Position numbers and translations under genes: made by a program. Source: Tannerella sp. (GTDB taxonomy: Bacteria > Bacteroidota > Bacteroidia > Bacteroidales > Tannerellaceae). From it: a DNA stretch of 64,000 nt. The stretch is from NCBI GenBank assembly GCA_031285565.1, contig JAITVY010000098.1, positions 122,956-186,955 of the forward strand. Reading direction: 5' to 3'. Under the pieces are notes generated by a model, which worked only from the letters and a program-made list of their open reading frames with translations, was not told the origin of the DNA and did no database searches. The stretch's first letter is position 1. The number at the start of each line of letters is the position of its first letter. This document shows positions 10,883 through 20,910 of this stretch, piece by piece.

Positions 10883-12652
10883 ATGAAACAAATATTTTAT
10901 ATAGGCGCAATCTTTTGTGCGGTCACATTTTCGGCATGCGATGACCTTTTAGATGTTTCACCCGGTTCTGAGTTGACAGACGATGGTTTCTGGAAGTCGG
11001 AAACAGACCTGGAAGGAGCATGTAACAAATTATATTTTGATCTGAATGTACTAAAATGGCCTGCAGATGCAAGAGCTGATGAATTCGTCGAAAGTTCTTC
11101 AAACACTACCAGTAACGGCACCCGTACGGTTCCGGGAACATCGGATGATGACTGGACCCATCCGTATCAATATATTTTTACGGCAAATAACATTATTGAA
11201 AAAGCGGCCGAAACTCCCTTATCTGAAAGCATCCGCAACCGTTGGCGTGCGGAAGCATTCTTCTTCCGGGCCTATCATTATTTTGAATTGGTAACAAAAT
11301 ACGGTGATGTTCCGTTAGTGTTAAAAACGTTCACCAGTGTATACGACGAAGAACTTAAGATGGGCCGTACACCACGCGAAACGGTTATTCAGCAATGCTA
11401 TGAAGATCTGGAATTTGCTGCGGCAAATTTGCCTAAACAGTCAGAATTACAGACATCCGAACTGGGGCGTCGCCGTGTAAGCCGTTCTGCGGCATTAGGT
11501 ATGATTGTTCATATAGGCCTCTACGAAGGGACTTTTCAGAAATATCACAATGTAAATGGCGGCTCAAATGCAAACGGGCATTTAGACAAGTCGATAAATG
11601 CATTTGAACGTCTGAAAGATGAAGGACACGACCTGTTCCCTGATTTCAATGATGTATTTTCTTATCTGAACGAAGCGAACAATGTTAATCCTGAAATCGT
11701 TTTCGGGCAACCCTTTGGAGAAAATGATTTTGCAACGGTTTCTTCCGGTCATATTTACACCCGCAATCTGGAAGGCAAATATGCCTTAACCCGCAATATA
11801 TTAGACCAGTTCCTCTATGCCGATGGATTACCGGTTGATAAAACATCGCTGAAAGTAGCAGTCGAAACTTCCTACAACAATATTGTCGGTCTCGATCATG
11901 AAGGAAATCCGTTACCCGACGGTTTAGGACAACGCGACCCACGACTGCTTAAATCAATATGGACAATAAACGATCCATTGGAAGAAGATGATTTTGTCGG
12001 TTGGATAAAAACCGGTAAAGGGATATATTATCCGTTTGATTCGCAACGTCCGAAAGGCTATCCCAGCAAAAAAGCATTCTTCGGATCGCTATGGGAGCAA
12101 AGTTCCAGTAATAAAGATTTTACAGACCGTATTATTCTTCGTTACGCAGCCATGCTGATTTCATATGCAGAAGCACTGTACGAACGTAACGGAAGCATTT
12201 CGGATACCCAACTGGATCAAACGGTCAACAAGCTGAGAGAACGCGTTGGTTTTAATGTTAAGCTAACAAATGCTTTTGTCACCCAACATGGGCTGAATAT
12301 GCTGGAAGAGATTCGTCGTGAACGCACAGTAGAATTGATGACAGAAGGCTTCCGTTATAATGATATCATCCGGTGGAAAATTGCGGAAAAAGTGCTTCCT
12401 ACAGATCTGATCGGTCCGATATGTATTGCAGATGAAATGCAGAATCCTTCGTTACACAGTGGTTTTACCGAACGGTTGACCAACAGTTCAGGCAATGTAG
12501 GCGGTGTATTTGTATATGATCAACCAAACACTTATGTAATAGAGTTTAAGAATTCCAGATCATTTAATCCTCAACGCGATTACCTATACCCGATTCCTAC
12601 GTTCGAGATTGCTCAGTCTGATTTCAATATCGAACAAAATCCGGGATGGTAA
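10883..12652 (+). CDS. SusD/RagB-family outer membrane lipoprotein
   Basis: Lipobox 'CAVTFSACDDLL'; 'WRAEAFFFRAYHYFELVTKYGDVPLVLKTF'; 'LEEIRRERTVELMTEGFRYNDIIRW'. Confidence 0.95.
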   Translation: MKQIFYIGAIFCAVTFSACDDLLDVSPGSELTDDGFWKSETDLEGACNKLYFDLNVLKWPADARADEFVESSSNTTSNGTRTVPGTSDDDWTHPYQYIFTANNIIEKAAETPLSESIRNRWRAEAFFFRAYHYFELVTKYGDVPLVLKTFTSVYDEELKMGRTPRETVIQQCYEDLEFAAANLPKQSELQTSELGRRRVSRSAALGMIVHIGLYEGTFQKYHNVNGGSNANGHLDKSINAFERLKDEGHDLFPDFNDVFSYLNEANNVNPEIVFGQPFGENDFATVSSGHIYTRNLEGKYALTRNILDQFLYADGLPVDKTSLKVAVETSYNNIVGLDHEGNPLPDGLGQRDPRLLKSIWTINDPLEEDDFVGWIKTGKGIYYPFDSQRPKGYPSKKAFFGSLWEQSSSNKDFTDRIILRYAAMLISYAEALYERNGSISDTQLDQTVNKLRERVGFNVKLTNAFVTQHGLNMLEEIRRERTVELMTEGFRYNDIIRWKIAEKVLPTDLIGPICIADEMQNPSLHSGFTERLTNSSGNVGGVFVYDQPNTYVIEFKNSRSFNPQRDYLYPIPTFEIAQSDFNIEQNPGW

Positions 12653-12691
12653 CAGAAAGCATTTAAAATAAATTTAATTGAAAAAAGTAAT

Positions 12692-13318
12692 ATGATGAAG
12701 AAATTAATATATGCCTTTTTAGCAATTGCAGTGATGCTAATCAATACGGGTTGCGACAGTATAGATGACTGGACAACTGGTCCTGCATTAGAGCATATTT
12801 ACTATGTAGGCTTTTATAAAACCGGTACCTATAGCGATAACCTGAATTATGAAATTGCAGCCAACGGCACGGCGCAGTGGAGGGTGAATACCGGTACATG
12901 GATGGTTACCGGATCGGACGGAGTGAGTAGCAATATACCTTTCGAACTCCATAGCCAATTGAAATATTCGTACGACATTGCCTCTTACTTTTATGTGACA
13001 AATGATGGCGAATCTGCTTTAAACGCAGGTACGGATTATGTGGTTCTCGACGAGTCCGGAAATACAATGACTCTTTCGGATGGTAAATATACCATTACAT
13101 GGTCGCAGGCGAATAAAGAAACAATAAAAAACATCAGGATCAAACGCCTGACTTCTGCTACCGGGGTTCTGAAAGTGAATACCCTTGACCCAGCTAAAGG
13201 TACGCCCTCAACCACTGAGGATGAATATATTGATAGTACGCGTAATAATCTGACAGATCAGTACGACCTGCGCGGATTGACACACGACTTCAATAAAACA
13301 ACGGTTACTTTTAATTAG
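12692..13318 (+). CDS. Lipoprotein at the SusE/F-like position; possible surface glycan-binding protein, function unassigned
   Basis: Lipobox 'VMLINTGCDS'; lies between SusD and the PUL enzyme, followed by a terminator. Confidence 0.6.
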   Translation: MMKKLIYAFLAIAVMLINTGCDSIDDWTTGPALEHIYYVGFYKTGTYSDNLNYEIAANGTAQWRVNTGTWMVTGSDGVSSNIPFELHSQLKYSYDIASYFYVTNDGESALNAGTDYVVLDESGNTMTLSDGKYTITWSQANKETIKNIRIKRLTSATGVLKVNTLDPAKGTPSTTEDEYIDSTRNNLTDQYDLRGLTHDFNKTTVTFN

Positions 13319-13336
13319 GCATTCCATTAAACAATA

Positions 13337-13370
13337 GGCAGAGACAAAATTTATTTTGTCTCTGCCATTG
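13337..13370 (+). terminator. Intrinsic terminator/hairpin
   Basis: GGCAGAGACAAAAT..ATTTTGTCTCTGCC, near-perfect dyad (13337-13366). Confidence 0.7.
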
Positions 13371-13392
13371 CTCTATATCTCAATCAATTTCC

Positions 13393-15720
13393 ATGAAAAA
13401 TAAAATAACGCACCTCTCACTGCTCCTGCTTTTTACCATAAGCATATCCGCACAATCCATTTGGGATTCTGCACATTTAGAGACAGTTAAACAATCACTT
13501 TCGCAACCGGTTTATGCGATTGCCTACCGCCAATTACTGGAGGATGCCAAAGAAGAGCTGACCAAGGCGCCTCTTTCCGTCATGATGAAAGAAAAGACTC
13601 CTGCCAGTGGCAACAAACACGATTATATGAGCCAGGCACGTTATTACTGGGCCGACCCAGGTAAACCGGACGGTTTGCCATATATCAGCCGGGACGGCGA
13701 ATCGAATCCGGAACTGGAAAAGCTCGACCGGATACGTTTAGGCAATATGGCAAATGGTGTAATTACATTATCATTAGCCTGGTACTTTAGTGGAGACGAA
13801 AAGTATGCTCAAAAAGCAACCGAACTGATCCGGATCTGGTTTCTGAATAAAGACACCCGGATGAATCCCAACCTGAACTATTCGCAAATGATCCCGGGTC
13901 ACAATGAAGGTAAAGGACGCTGTTATGGTGTAATAGATGCTTACTCTTTTGTAGAAATGCTCGATGCAGTCCAGGTATTGGAGAAGTCTAAAGCCTTCAC
14001 GACAAAAGATTCAAAACAATTAAAGGAATGGTTCGGTAAACTGACAGAATGGATTCTCACCAGCGATATTGGTCAGGAGGAAGCGCGTCAGGCAAACAAC
14101 CATGCAGTTGCCCACGATGCACAGGTTATTGCTTTCGCTATTTACAGTGGAAATAAAGCTATTGCCGAACGGGTTCTAAATGAATTTCCGGCCAAACGTA
14201 TTTTCACACAGATCGAACCGGACGGCAGTCAACCCCAGGAGCTACGCCGGACTTTAGCATTCGGTTATTCCGAATATAATATCCAGCATATGATCGACAT
14301 ATTCCAGATGGGACAAAAAATAGGGATATCTATCGACAATGCGACATCACCGGACGGACGGAATTTTTATAAAGCAGTTGACTTCCTCGCCTCTTATTTC
14401 GGGAAAGAGAAATCCCTCTGGCCCTATCAACAAATCAGCGAATGGGATTACAAACAGAGCGAATTTGGTAAAGACCTCTACCGCACCTATTTATTAAACC
14501 CCTCACGTACGGATTATTTACAGTCATACCGCAGCAATCAGCAAAAAAACGATAAAGATCGTTTTAATCTGACTTTCTTTAAAGCAGACATTACAGACCA
14601 TGCTTTCACATTTGCTTCGAATCAGCTGCAATACGCAATGCTTTGTGCAGAAGAAACAAAAAAAGAAAATCAGGGCAAACGCCTGGTTAGTCCACGTACC
14701 ATAGAAAAAGACGGCAGTTTACGCCTTGTAGCGCCACGCAATTGGTGTTCAGGCTTTTTCCCCGGTTCTTTATGGTTCACCTATAATTATAACCGTACCG
14801 GCTACTGGCGGCAACAGGCAGTCAGTTACACCTGGCCGGTTGAAGAAATGAAATGGTATAAAGGGACACACGATTTAGGCTTTATCATCAACAATTCTTT
14901 CGGGCAAGCGTATCGCCTGACAGGAGAAAGATCATACAAAGATGTTGTTATACAGGCCTCAAGATCGCTGGTTTCCCGATACAACGACAAAGTAAAAGCA
15001 ATCCGTTCATGGGATCACAACAAGGATAAATGGCAATATCCGGTTATTATTGATAACATGATGAATCTGGAAATGCTTTTCTGGACAGCAGAAGAAACCG
15101 GAGATTCGACATTCCGGAAAATAGCCGTTAACCATGCAAATACGACATTGAAAAATCATTTCCGTGACGACAATTCCTCTTACCATGTAATCGACTATAA
15201 TCCTGAAACCGGCGTTGCCCAGGCAAAACATACGCATCAGGGTATCCATCACGAATCAGTTTGGAGTCGCGGACAAGCCTGGGGCCTGTATGGTTTTACG
15301 ATGTGTTACCGGTTCACAAAAGATCCGGCTTATCTTAAACAGGCGGAAAAAATCGCCGATTACTTTTTCGGCTTATCCAATATGCCCGAAGACCTGGTTC
15401 CCTACTGGGATATGAAAGATCCGGCGATTCCCCAGGCGCCCAGGGATGCTTCTGCCGCTGCAATCATAGCTTCCGGCTTATACGAACTGGCTACATATAC
15501 GGCTCCAGAGAAAAAAGTAAAATACATGAAAATAGCAGATACGATCACTGAGAACTTATTTTCACATTATCAGGCAGAACCTGAAAAAAGCAAAGGATTC
15601 CTTCTCCTTCATTCAACAGGGAATTATCCTTCAAATGATGAGATCGACAAACCTATATCTTATGCAGATTACTACTATTTAGAAGCCCTGTTGCGCCGGG
15701 TTGGAATAACAAACTATTAG
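13393..15720 (+). CDS. Two-domain enzyme: N-terminal alginate-lyase-superfamily polysaccharide lyase fused to C-terminal GH88 unsaturated glucuronyl hydrolase
   Basis: N-half: 'YYWADPGKPDGLPYISRDGESNPE', 'NLNYSQMIPGHNEGKGRCYGVIDAYSF', 'EARQANNHAVAHDAQ', 'EPDGSQPQELRRTLAFGYSEYNI' (PF05426-like). C-half: 'SWDHNKDKWQYPVIIDNMMNLEMLFWTAEETGD', 'HHESVWSRGQAWGLYGFTMCYRFT', 'PYWDMKDPAIPQAPRDASAAAIIASGLYEL' (GH88-like). Confidence 0.88.
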   Translation: MKNKITHLSLLLLFTISISAQSIWDSAHLETVKQSLSQPVYAIAYRQLLEDAKEELTKAPLSVMMKEKTPASGNKHDYMSQARYYWADPGKPDGLPYISRDGESNPELEKLDRIRLGNMANGVITLSLAWYFSGDEKYAQKATELIRIWFLNKDTRMNPNLNYSQMIPGHNEGKGRCYGVIDAYSFVEMLDAVQVLEKSKAFTTKDSKQLKEWFGKLTEWILTSDIGQEEARQANNHAVAHDAQVIAFAIYSGNKAIAERVLNEFPAKRIFTQIEPDGSQPQELRRTLAFGYSEYNIQHMIDIFQMGQKIGISIDNATSPDGRNFYKAVDFLASYFGKEKSLWPYQQISEWDYKQSEFGKDLYRTYLLNPSRTDYLQSYRSNQQKNDKDRFNLTFFKADITDHAFTFASNQLQYAMLCAEETKKENQGKRLVSPRTIEKDGSLRLVAPRNWCSGFFPGSLWFTYNYNRTGYWRQQAVSYTWPVEEMKWYKGTHDLGFIINNSFGQAYRLTGERSYKDVVIQASRSLVSRYNDKVKAIRSWDHNKDKWQYPVIIDNMMNLEMLFWTAEETGDSTFRKIAVNHANTTLKNHFRDDNSSYHVIDYNPETGVAQAKHTHQGIHHESVWSRGQAWGLYGFTMCYRFTKDPAYLKQAEKIADYFFGLSNMPEDLVPYWDMKDPAIPQAPRDASAAAIIASGLYELATYTAPEKKVKYMKIADTITENLFSHYQAEPEKSKGFLLLHSTGNYPSNDEIDKPISYADYYYLEALLRRVGITNY

Positions 15721-15817
15721 AACCTATGGCGGTGGTTATTTGCCACACTGTTTCAATGCAGAAAATGCTGTAGATCCCGAAATCTACCATTATCAGGGAA
15801 CCGGCTGATATACATAG

Positions 15818-15850
15818 AAAGAGGCGGTCCAAATGGGCCACCTCTTTCCT
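15818..15850 (+). terminator. Intrinsic terminator at convergent gene ends
   Basis: AAAGAGGCGGTCC-aaat-GGGCCACCTCTTT (one mismatch, one G-T wobble), then TCCTTTT. Confidence 0.7.
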
Positions 15851-15931
15851 TTTAAATATTCTGGTATCGATTGCTTTCTGCTTTCAATACGTTGATTGGT
15901 TATAAAACCACTTCTACAATCTCTCTCATTT

Positions 15932-18082
15932 TCAATTTTCCACTTTCAATTTTCCATTAAATTCGGGTTTCATCCCCAAATTATACATCGTAAACGAATA
16001 AACATCCGTATACTCCTCAATGATCTTACTAATCGGTTTTCCGGCGCCATGACCCGCCTTCGTTTCAATACGTATCAACTTCGGGGCATTTCCGGTATTG
16101 GCAGCCTGGAGGGCAGCAGTATATTTAAACGAATGCGCCGGCACTACACGGTCGTCATGATCGGCTGTCGTCACCAGAATAGCCGGATAAGGAGTGCCAT
16201 CATCCCGGATCGTATGTAATGGGGAATAGCCATACAGGTATTCAAACATTTCTTTATTGTCTTCACTCGTTCCGTAATCGCTCGCCCAGTTCCATCCGAT
16301 CGTAAACTTATGGTAACGTAGCATATCCATCACACCTACTGCCGGCAACGCTACACGGAACAGTTCCGGACGTTGATTCACAACGGCTCCCACCAGTAGT
16401 CCTCCATTAGAACCTCCTGCTATACAGATTTTCTCGTTCGAAGTATACTTTTCCTTTATAAGATATTCGGCAGCAGCAATAAAATCATCAAAAACGTTTT
16501 GCTTCTGCATTTTCGTTCCTGCAATGTGCCATTCTTCACCATATTCTCCACCTCCGCGAAGATTTGCCTGTACATATATACCTCCGTTTTCAAGAAACGG
16601 TATACGCCATGTAGAGAACGAAGGGAACAAGCTGACATTGAAACCTCCATACCCATACAGATAAACCGGGTTTGTTCCGTCACGCTGTAAACCTTTCTTA
16701 TGGGTGATAAACATCGGTATTTTGACGCCGTCCTTACCTGGGTAAAAAACCTGTTCGGTAACAAAATCATCGGCATTAAACTTTACATCCGGCGCCAGGT
16801 ATTTCTCCGAACTATTATTGTCTATGTCATATTTGTAGATGGTGCTCGGAAAAGTAAAAGACGTAAACTGGTAAAAAGCCTCCTTATCATCTTTATTTCC
16901 GCTAAAGCCCATAGAACCGAATGTCGGGAGTGCTACCTCATGCTCCATCTGTCCGTCAAGCGAATAAACATACGCATGATCGGAAGCATCTTTTATATAT
17001 GATAGGATCATTTTTCCCCCGATAAAAGATGCACCCTTCAATACATTATCCGACTCCGGCACAACATCTGTCCAGTCTTCCAGCCCCGGTTTATCTATTG
17101 ACGCTTTCATCAGGCGATATTTGGGAGCATTATAATTCGTATAAAAATAAACCGTTTCACCGATCACTTCCAGCGGTTGGTATTCATAATCAAAATCGGT
17201 CGTCAACTGCCGGAACGGAGCATTCTGTTTACGTAAATCCTGCACAAAAAGGTTATTCCCACGTCCCTCACCCGCTTCGAAAACAAAAAGAAGTTTCTCA
17301 TCTTCATCTACCCATGCACTATAAAAACGTTTCGGATAGTTCTTGTTTTCATACACAAGCACATCATCCCGTTGTTCTGTTCCGAGTTTATGATAATAGA
17401 TTTTATGATTCTCGTTGATATTCGAAAACTCTTTCCCCTCTTCCGGAGCATCATATGCACTGTAATAAAAACCGTCGCCTTTCCAATCGGCTCCGGAGAA
17501 TTTAGCCCATAAAATATGATCTTTTATTAACTGTCCGGTAGAAAGATCCATCACAAATATTTCACGCCAGTCGCTCCCACTCCGGGAAATGGTATATGCC
17601 AGATATTTCCCGTCATTCGAAAATGAGATCCCGGCAAGCGCTACAGTCCCATCGTCCGACAGTTTATTTGGATCAAGTAAAACAGCAGGCGTTCCATCCA
17701 GTGTTTCTTTTACATACAACACACTCTGATTCTGCAACCCGTCATTCTTGCTAAAATAATATTTACCATGCTTCTTAAACGGCATACCAATCTTTTCATA
17801 ATTGGTAAGATCGGTCATACGTTTCCGGAGTTCATCGCGGAATGGGATACGGCTTAAATATGCCTGCGTTACCTTATTTTCCGCATCTACCCAGTTTGCT
17901 ACGGCCTGTGTCGTATCATCCTCCATCCAACGATAAGGGTCAGCAACCACTGTGCCGAAATAATCATCCGTCACATCCATTCTTTCAGCCTTCGGGTATT
18001 CCAACTTTTCCTTATTCCCGTCACACCCCATAAACCCGGATGCTAAAGCAATTCCAATCATAATAAAACAACTTTTTTCCAT
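15932..18082 (-). CDS. Prolyl oligopeptidase family serine peptidase (S9A), lipoprotein
   Basis: 'DPYRWMEDDTTQAVANWVDAENKVTQAYL' N-terminus; catalytic 'CIAGGSNGGLLVGAVVNQRPELF'; 'PAILVTTADHDDRVVPAHSFKYTAALQ'; lipobox 'ASGFMGCDG'. Confidence 0.95.
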   Translation of the reverse strand: MEKSCFIMIGIALASGFMGCDGNKEKLEYPKAERMDVTDDYFGTVVADPYRWMEDDTTQAVANWVDAENKVTQAYLSRIPFRDELRKRMTDLTNYEKIGMPFKKHGKYYFSKNDGLQNQSVLYVKETLDGTPAVLLDPNKLSDDGTVALAGISFSNDGKYLAYTISRSGSDWREIFVMDLSTGQLIKDHILWAKFSGADWKGDGFYYSAYDAPEEGKEFSNINENHKIYYHKLGTEQRDDVLVYENKNYPKRFYSAWVDEDEKLLFVFEAGEGRGNNLFVQDLRKQNAPFRQLTTDFDYEYQPLEVIGETVYFYTNYNAPKYRLMKASIDKPGLEDWTDVVPESDNVLKGASFIGGKMILSYIKDASDHAYVYSLDGQMEHEVALPTFGSMGFSGNKDDKEAFYQFTSFTFPSTIYKYDIDNNSSEKYLAPDVKFNADDFVTEQVFYPGKDGVKIPMFITHKKGLQRDGTNPVYLYGYGGFNVSLFPSFSTWRIPFLENGGIYVQANLRGGGEYGEEWHIAGTKMQKQNVFDDFIAAAEYLIKEKYTSNEKICIAGGSNGGLLVGAVVNQRPELFRVALPAVGVMDMLRYHKFTIGWNWASDYGTSEDNKEMFEYLYGYSPLHTIRDDGTPYPAILVTTADHDDRVVPAHSFKYTAALQAANTGNAPKLIRIETKAGHGAGKPISKIIEEYTDVYSFTMYNLGMKPEFNGKLKVEN

Positions 18083-18095
18083 TGTATAAAAATAT

Positions 18096-18121
18096 AGTAG
18101 TTAGTAGCTTGTAGTTGATAG
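18096..18121. repeat. Copy c of the dispersed low-complexity intergenic repeat
   Basis: AGTAGTTAGTAGCTTGTAGTTGATAG, 2 mismatches to the 4842 copy. Confidence 0.6.
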
Positions 18122-18191
18122 ATATACCACCCTGGCACTTTCCCCTTAATTGTCAACGATTGCCCGCTGTCAATTGTCAATTAAATAGGGG

Positions 18192-19025
18192 TTAGGGCCG
18201 CTTTATCTCCACCCTGCATCTCAAAGGAGCCTTAAGGTTTGCCGACTTATTGTAATAAACTTCAGCATACCCGATCTTCAGCTTTGTCCGGATCTTAATA
18301 GGAATATAATTTTCATCATCCCCGATCCAAACCTCTGCGGCAGACCCACTTTGTTCAAAAGCTTCATCAAATATATCTACATGAAAATAGCGCGTCCGGT
18401 ATTTCACATCACCACGCTCCACAATAGATTGTCCCTGATACCGGAAACTTACTTTTACCAGATCACGGCCGATAGCAACCGTTGAAGAATAACTTTGTCC
18501 GACTTTCATATTGCCCCAGCCCAATGTCCGTAGCCTGAAAGTTGCTCCTAACATATCTGATACACAACCCGAAGCGACTACCAGAAAAGTATCAATTTTC
18601 GTTCGTGTAGGCGTATAGCGATGTGAATGAACGGATGTTTTGTTGCCCGAATAAGAAAAAGTCAGTTCATCGACCGAATACCGGTCTCCTTCACTCGTCC
18701 TTTTTGAACTATATAGCAAACCATAATCAGGCCCATAAAAACAATCCAACGTATCCCTCATCTTGTAAATCGCATCGAAAAATTTAGATGTTTGAAACGT
18801 TAACCGGTATCTGAAATTTGCCTGTTTTATAGATGCATCCCTGTTAAAAGACGTTCTTCCCTGTCCTGCACGAGGCATCAGGAAACCCCATTTGAAATAA
18901 ATATCATAATCTACCGTTTCTCCATCATTAAACGGCATTTCAGCAGGTAAACACTGGCCTTGTGTCTGAACCGAAAACAATAAAATGAACGCAACAAATA
19001 AACCTTTAAAAGCCCAGGCCTCCAC
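18192..19025 (-). CDS. DUF3108 domain-containing exported protein
   Basis: 'MPFNDGETVDYDIYFKWGFLMPRAGQG', 'VGQSYSSTVAIGRDLVKVSFRYQG', 'AEVWIGDDENYIPIKIRTKLKIGYAEVYY'. Likely GTG start at 19025 or 19037, giving a signal peptide 'FKGLFVAFILLFSVQTQG'; the listed 19184 start runs far into the upstream gene. Confidence 0.8.
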   Translation of the reverse strand: MEAWAFKGLFVAFILLFSVQTQGQCLPAEMPFNDGETVDYDIYFKWGFLMPRAGQGRTSFNRDASIKQANFRYRLTFQTSKFFDAIYKMRDTLDCFYGPDYGLLYSSKRTSEGDRYSVDELTFSYSGNKTSVHSHRYTPTRTKIDTFLVVASGCVSDMLGATFRLRTLGWGNMKVGQSYSSTVAIGRDLVKVSFRYQGQSIVERGDVKYRTRYFHVDIFDEAFEQSGSAAEVWIGDDENYIPIKIRTKLKIGYAEVYYNKSANLKAPLRCRVEIKRP

Positions 19026-20910
19026 TTCGCGAGCCACTACTGCTTGATTTCTGTCCGTCTTCTTTATAATTACGTTTTTGTTTCGTAGCATCTTTAGGCT
19101 TGTTTTTTGTAACTTCCAACGGTTTTTGGCTGGTAATCGGCTCCTCATAAACATTCCAGTCTTCCTCAATCCGCCAGTTCGCATTTATTGTATAAACAGC
19201 TTTTGAGTAGAAAACGTTTTCAGGCTGGCGCTTTTCCGCATAATTTCCCGTATCCCAAATTCCGTTTTCATTGGTATCTATTACCAAACGTGCATAATAT
19301 TGACCCGGTTTCAGATTCATAAATAATGCACCCTTATCCTTCACCACAGCTTTCCGCACCGGCACATCGTTCCCATCCAGTATTTCTACAAATGCCGGTT
19401 CATCAACACCCTCGACGTTAATATAAAGATGCCCGTATTTATCTTCGGCATTAAACTGAATAGTTGTTTCCAGCAAATCGTTCCATTTTCCGTATATACT
19501 GAATATCTGAGCCGAATCTACAATCAAACGGTACGATTCATCATACATCCATTTTCGCTCGATATAATATTTCAATGTATTCAGGCTATCCTGACGAAAC
19601 TCAAAATCAATCGGAACCCAAAGTGTATCCTGCTTTTGATCCAAAAAAAACACTTCTTTGGATACATTCAGAAGTGGTTCCGAAAAAACCACTGAAATCG
19701 TATCGAAAACATCACTCGAGATATTTGCCTGCATCCTCAAAAACTCAATCGGCTCCGGCTCATCCTTATCCCTTCTTGATTTTCGCTTTGGTGCGGGCTG
19801 CCGGCGTTGCACGAGCCGGATCGTATCTGTCTGGGGACGAAGCATATTTAATGAATCAGTCTTTAAATAATCAACCTGTATCTGTAATGTATCACTCTTC
19901 CATACGGTTGAATCATTAATCCAATAATTAATAGTCGTTTTTTCATCTAATATCTGCGTAAAATACCAATCCGTTGAAGCCGGCACATTCAGCAATGTCA
20001 ATTGTGGCAACGTATCAACAGGCGCATTGAATTTCAATGTAAAAAGATTTTCCTGCGGACGTTCCGGGCGAAGCAGATACTGGCGCTGAAAACCCTCCTT
20101 AAACAAGCGAAGCACTATATCATCCGGTAAAAACCGGGTATAATCAACAGGTATGATCGTATCAACAGTAATGGTATCTTTCCATATTGTATCCTGCCGG
20201 ATGGCCGGCTCAAACGTAGGTACAATAATCGAATCATAAAATGCAATTTCTTCACCCGGCTGATCGAATAAATAATCCCGGTTCATATCAGCCAACGCAT
20301 ATAATCGATATGTTCCGGGAGCGATATTGCGGATTGTAAATTGTCCGCGGTCATTTGTTTTCGATGTCCTGAAAAAAGGTGTGGTAGTGAAAGCCGAATC
20401 TGCCAGATCTCTGTGCAATCCGACCATTATACCCGGCATAGGCTCTAAGTCAGATGCATTTAAAAGAATCCCTGCAACCTGAAGTGAATCTACAACCTCG
20501 CCCGTTGAAAATGAAAAACTGAAATTCTCCAGCACATTTTTTTCGTTATTATCCGAAATTGAATTGGTAAAATCAATCGTATAAGTCATATTCTCAATAA
20601 TAGAATCCTGTATTTCAACAAGAATCTTCTTTCCGGCAGTCCGGATAACCGGCAGCTTTCTTTGCGGAGGAGTAATAATAATATTTTCAGAAGGCTTATC
20701 CAACTGAATTAACTCATCAAAAAGAATCTCAATCTTTTTTCCTTTATAATTGGTCTCATGAAGAGTTGGCGTACTACTCAGAAATTTGGGAGGATCTTCA
20801 TCGTATGGACCTCCATTGGGAGATGCGACATTGGCACATGACGATATCAAGCCAATCAGCAGCAAAATCGTAAATAAAGAAAAAAATATACGGGTTAAAA
20901 TATATCTCAT
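19006..20910 (-). CDS. Ig-like (Big_5) domain lipoprotein
   Basis: Lipobox 'LLIGLISSCANVASPNGGPYDEDPPKFLSSTPTLHETNYKGKKIEILFDELIQL', typical of this Bacteroidetes family. Confidence 0.87.
   Translation of the reverse strand: MRYILTRIFFSLFTILLLIGLISSCANVASPNGGPYDEDPPKFLSSTPTLHETNYKGKKIEILFDELIQLDKPSENIIITPPQRKLPVIRTAGKKILVEIQDSIIENMTYTIDFTNSISDNNEKNVLENFSFSFSTGEVVDSLQVAGILLNASDLEPMPGIMVGLHRDLADSAFTTTPFFRTSKTNDRGQFTIRNIAPGTYRLYALADMNRDYLFDQPGEEIAFYDSIIVPTFEPAIRQDTIWKDTITVDTIIPVDYTRFLPDDIVLRLFKEGFQRQYLLRPERPQENLFTLKFNAPVDTLPQLTLLNVPASTDWYFTQILDEKTTINYWINDSTVWKSDTLQIQVDYLKTDSLNMLRPQTDTIRLVQRRQPAPKRKSRRDKDEPEPIEFLRMQANISSDVFDTISVVFSEPLLNVSKEVFFLDQKQDTLWVPIDFEFRQDSLNTLKYYIERKWMYDESYRLIVDSAQIFSIYGKWNDLLETTIQFNAEDKYGHLYINVEGVDEPAFVEILDGNDVPVRKAVVKDKGALFMNLKPGQYYARLVIDTNENGIWDTGNYAEKRQPENVFYSKAVYTINANWRIEEDWNVYEEPITSQKPLEVTKNKPKDATKQKRNYKEDGQKSSSSGSRSGGLGF

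Noticed and set aside
1-15720. Treating both SusC/D pairs as one PUL
   Set aside because: A strong terminator (4981-5020) and a new sigma/anti-sigma pair separate them; only the second SusC shows an STN domain in the window.
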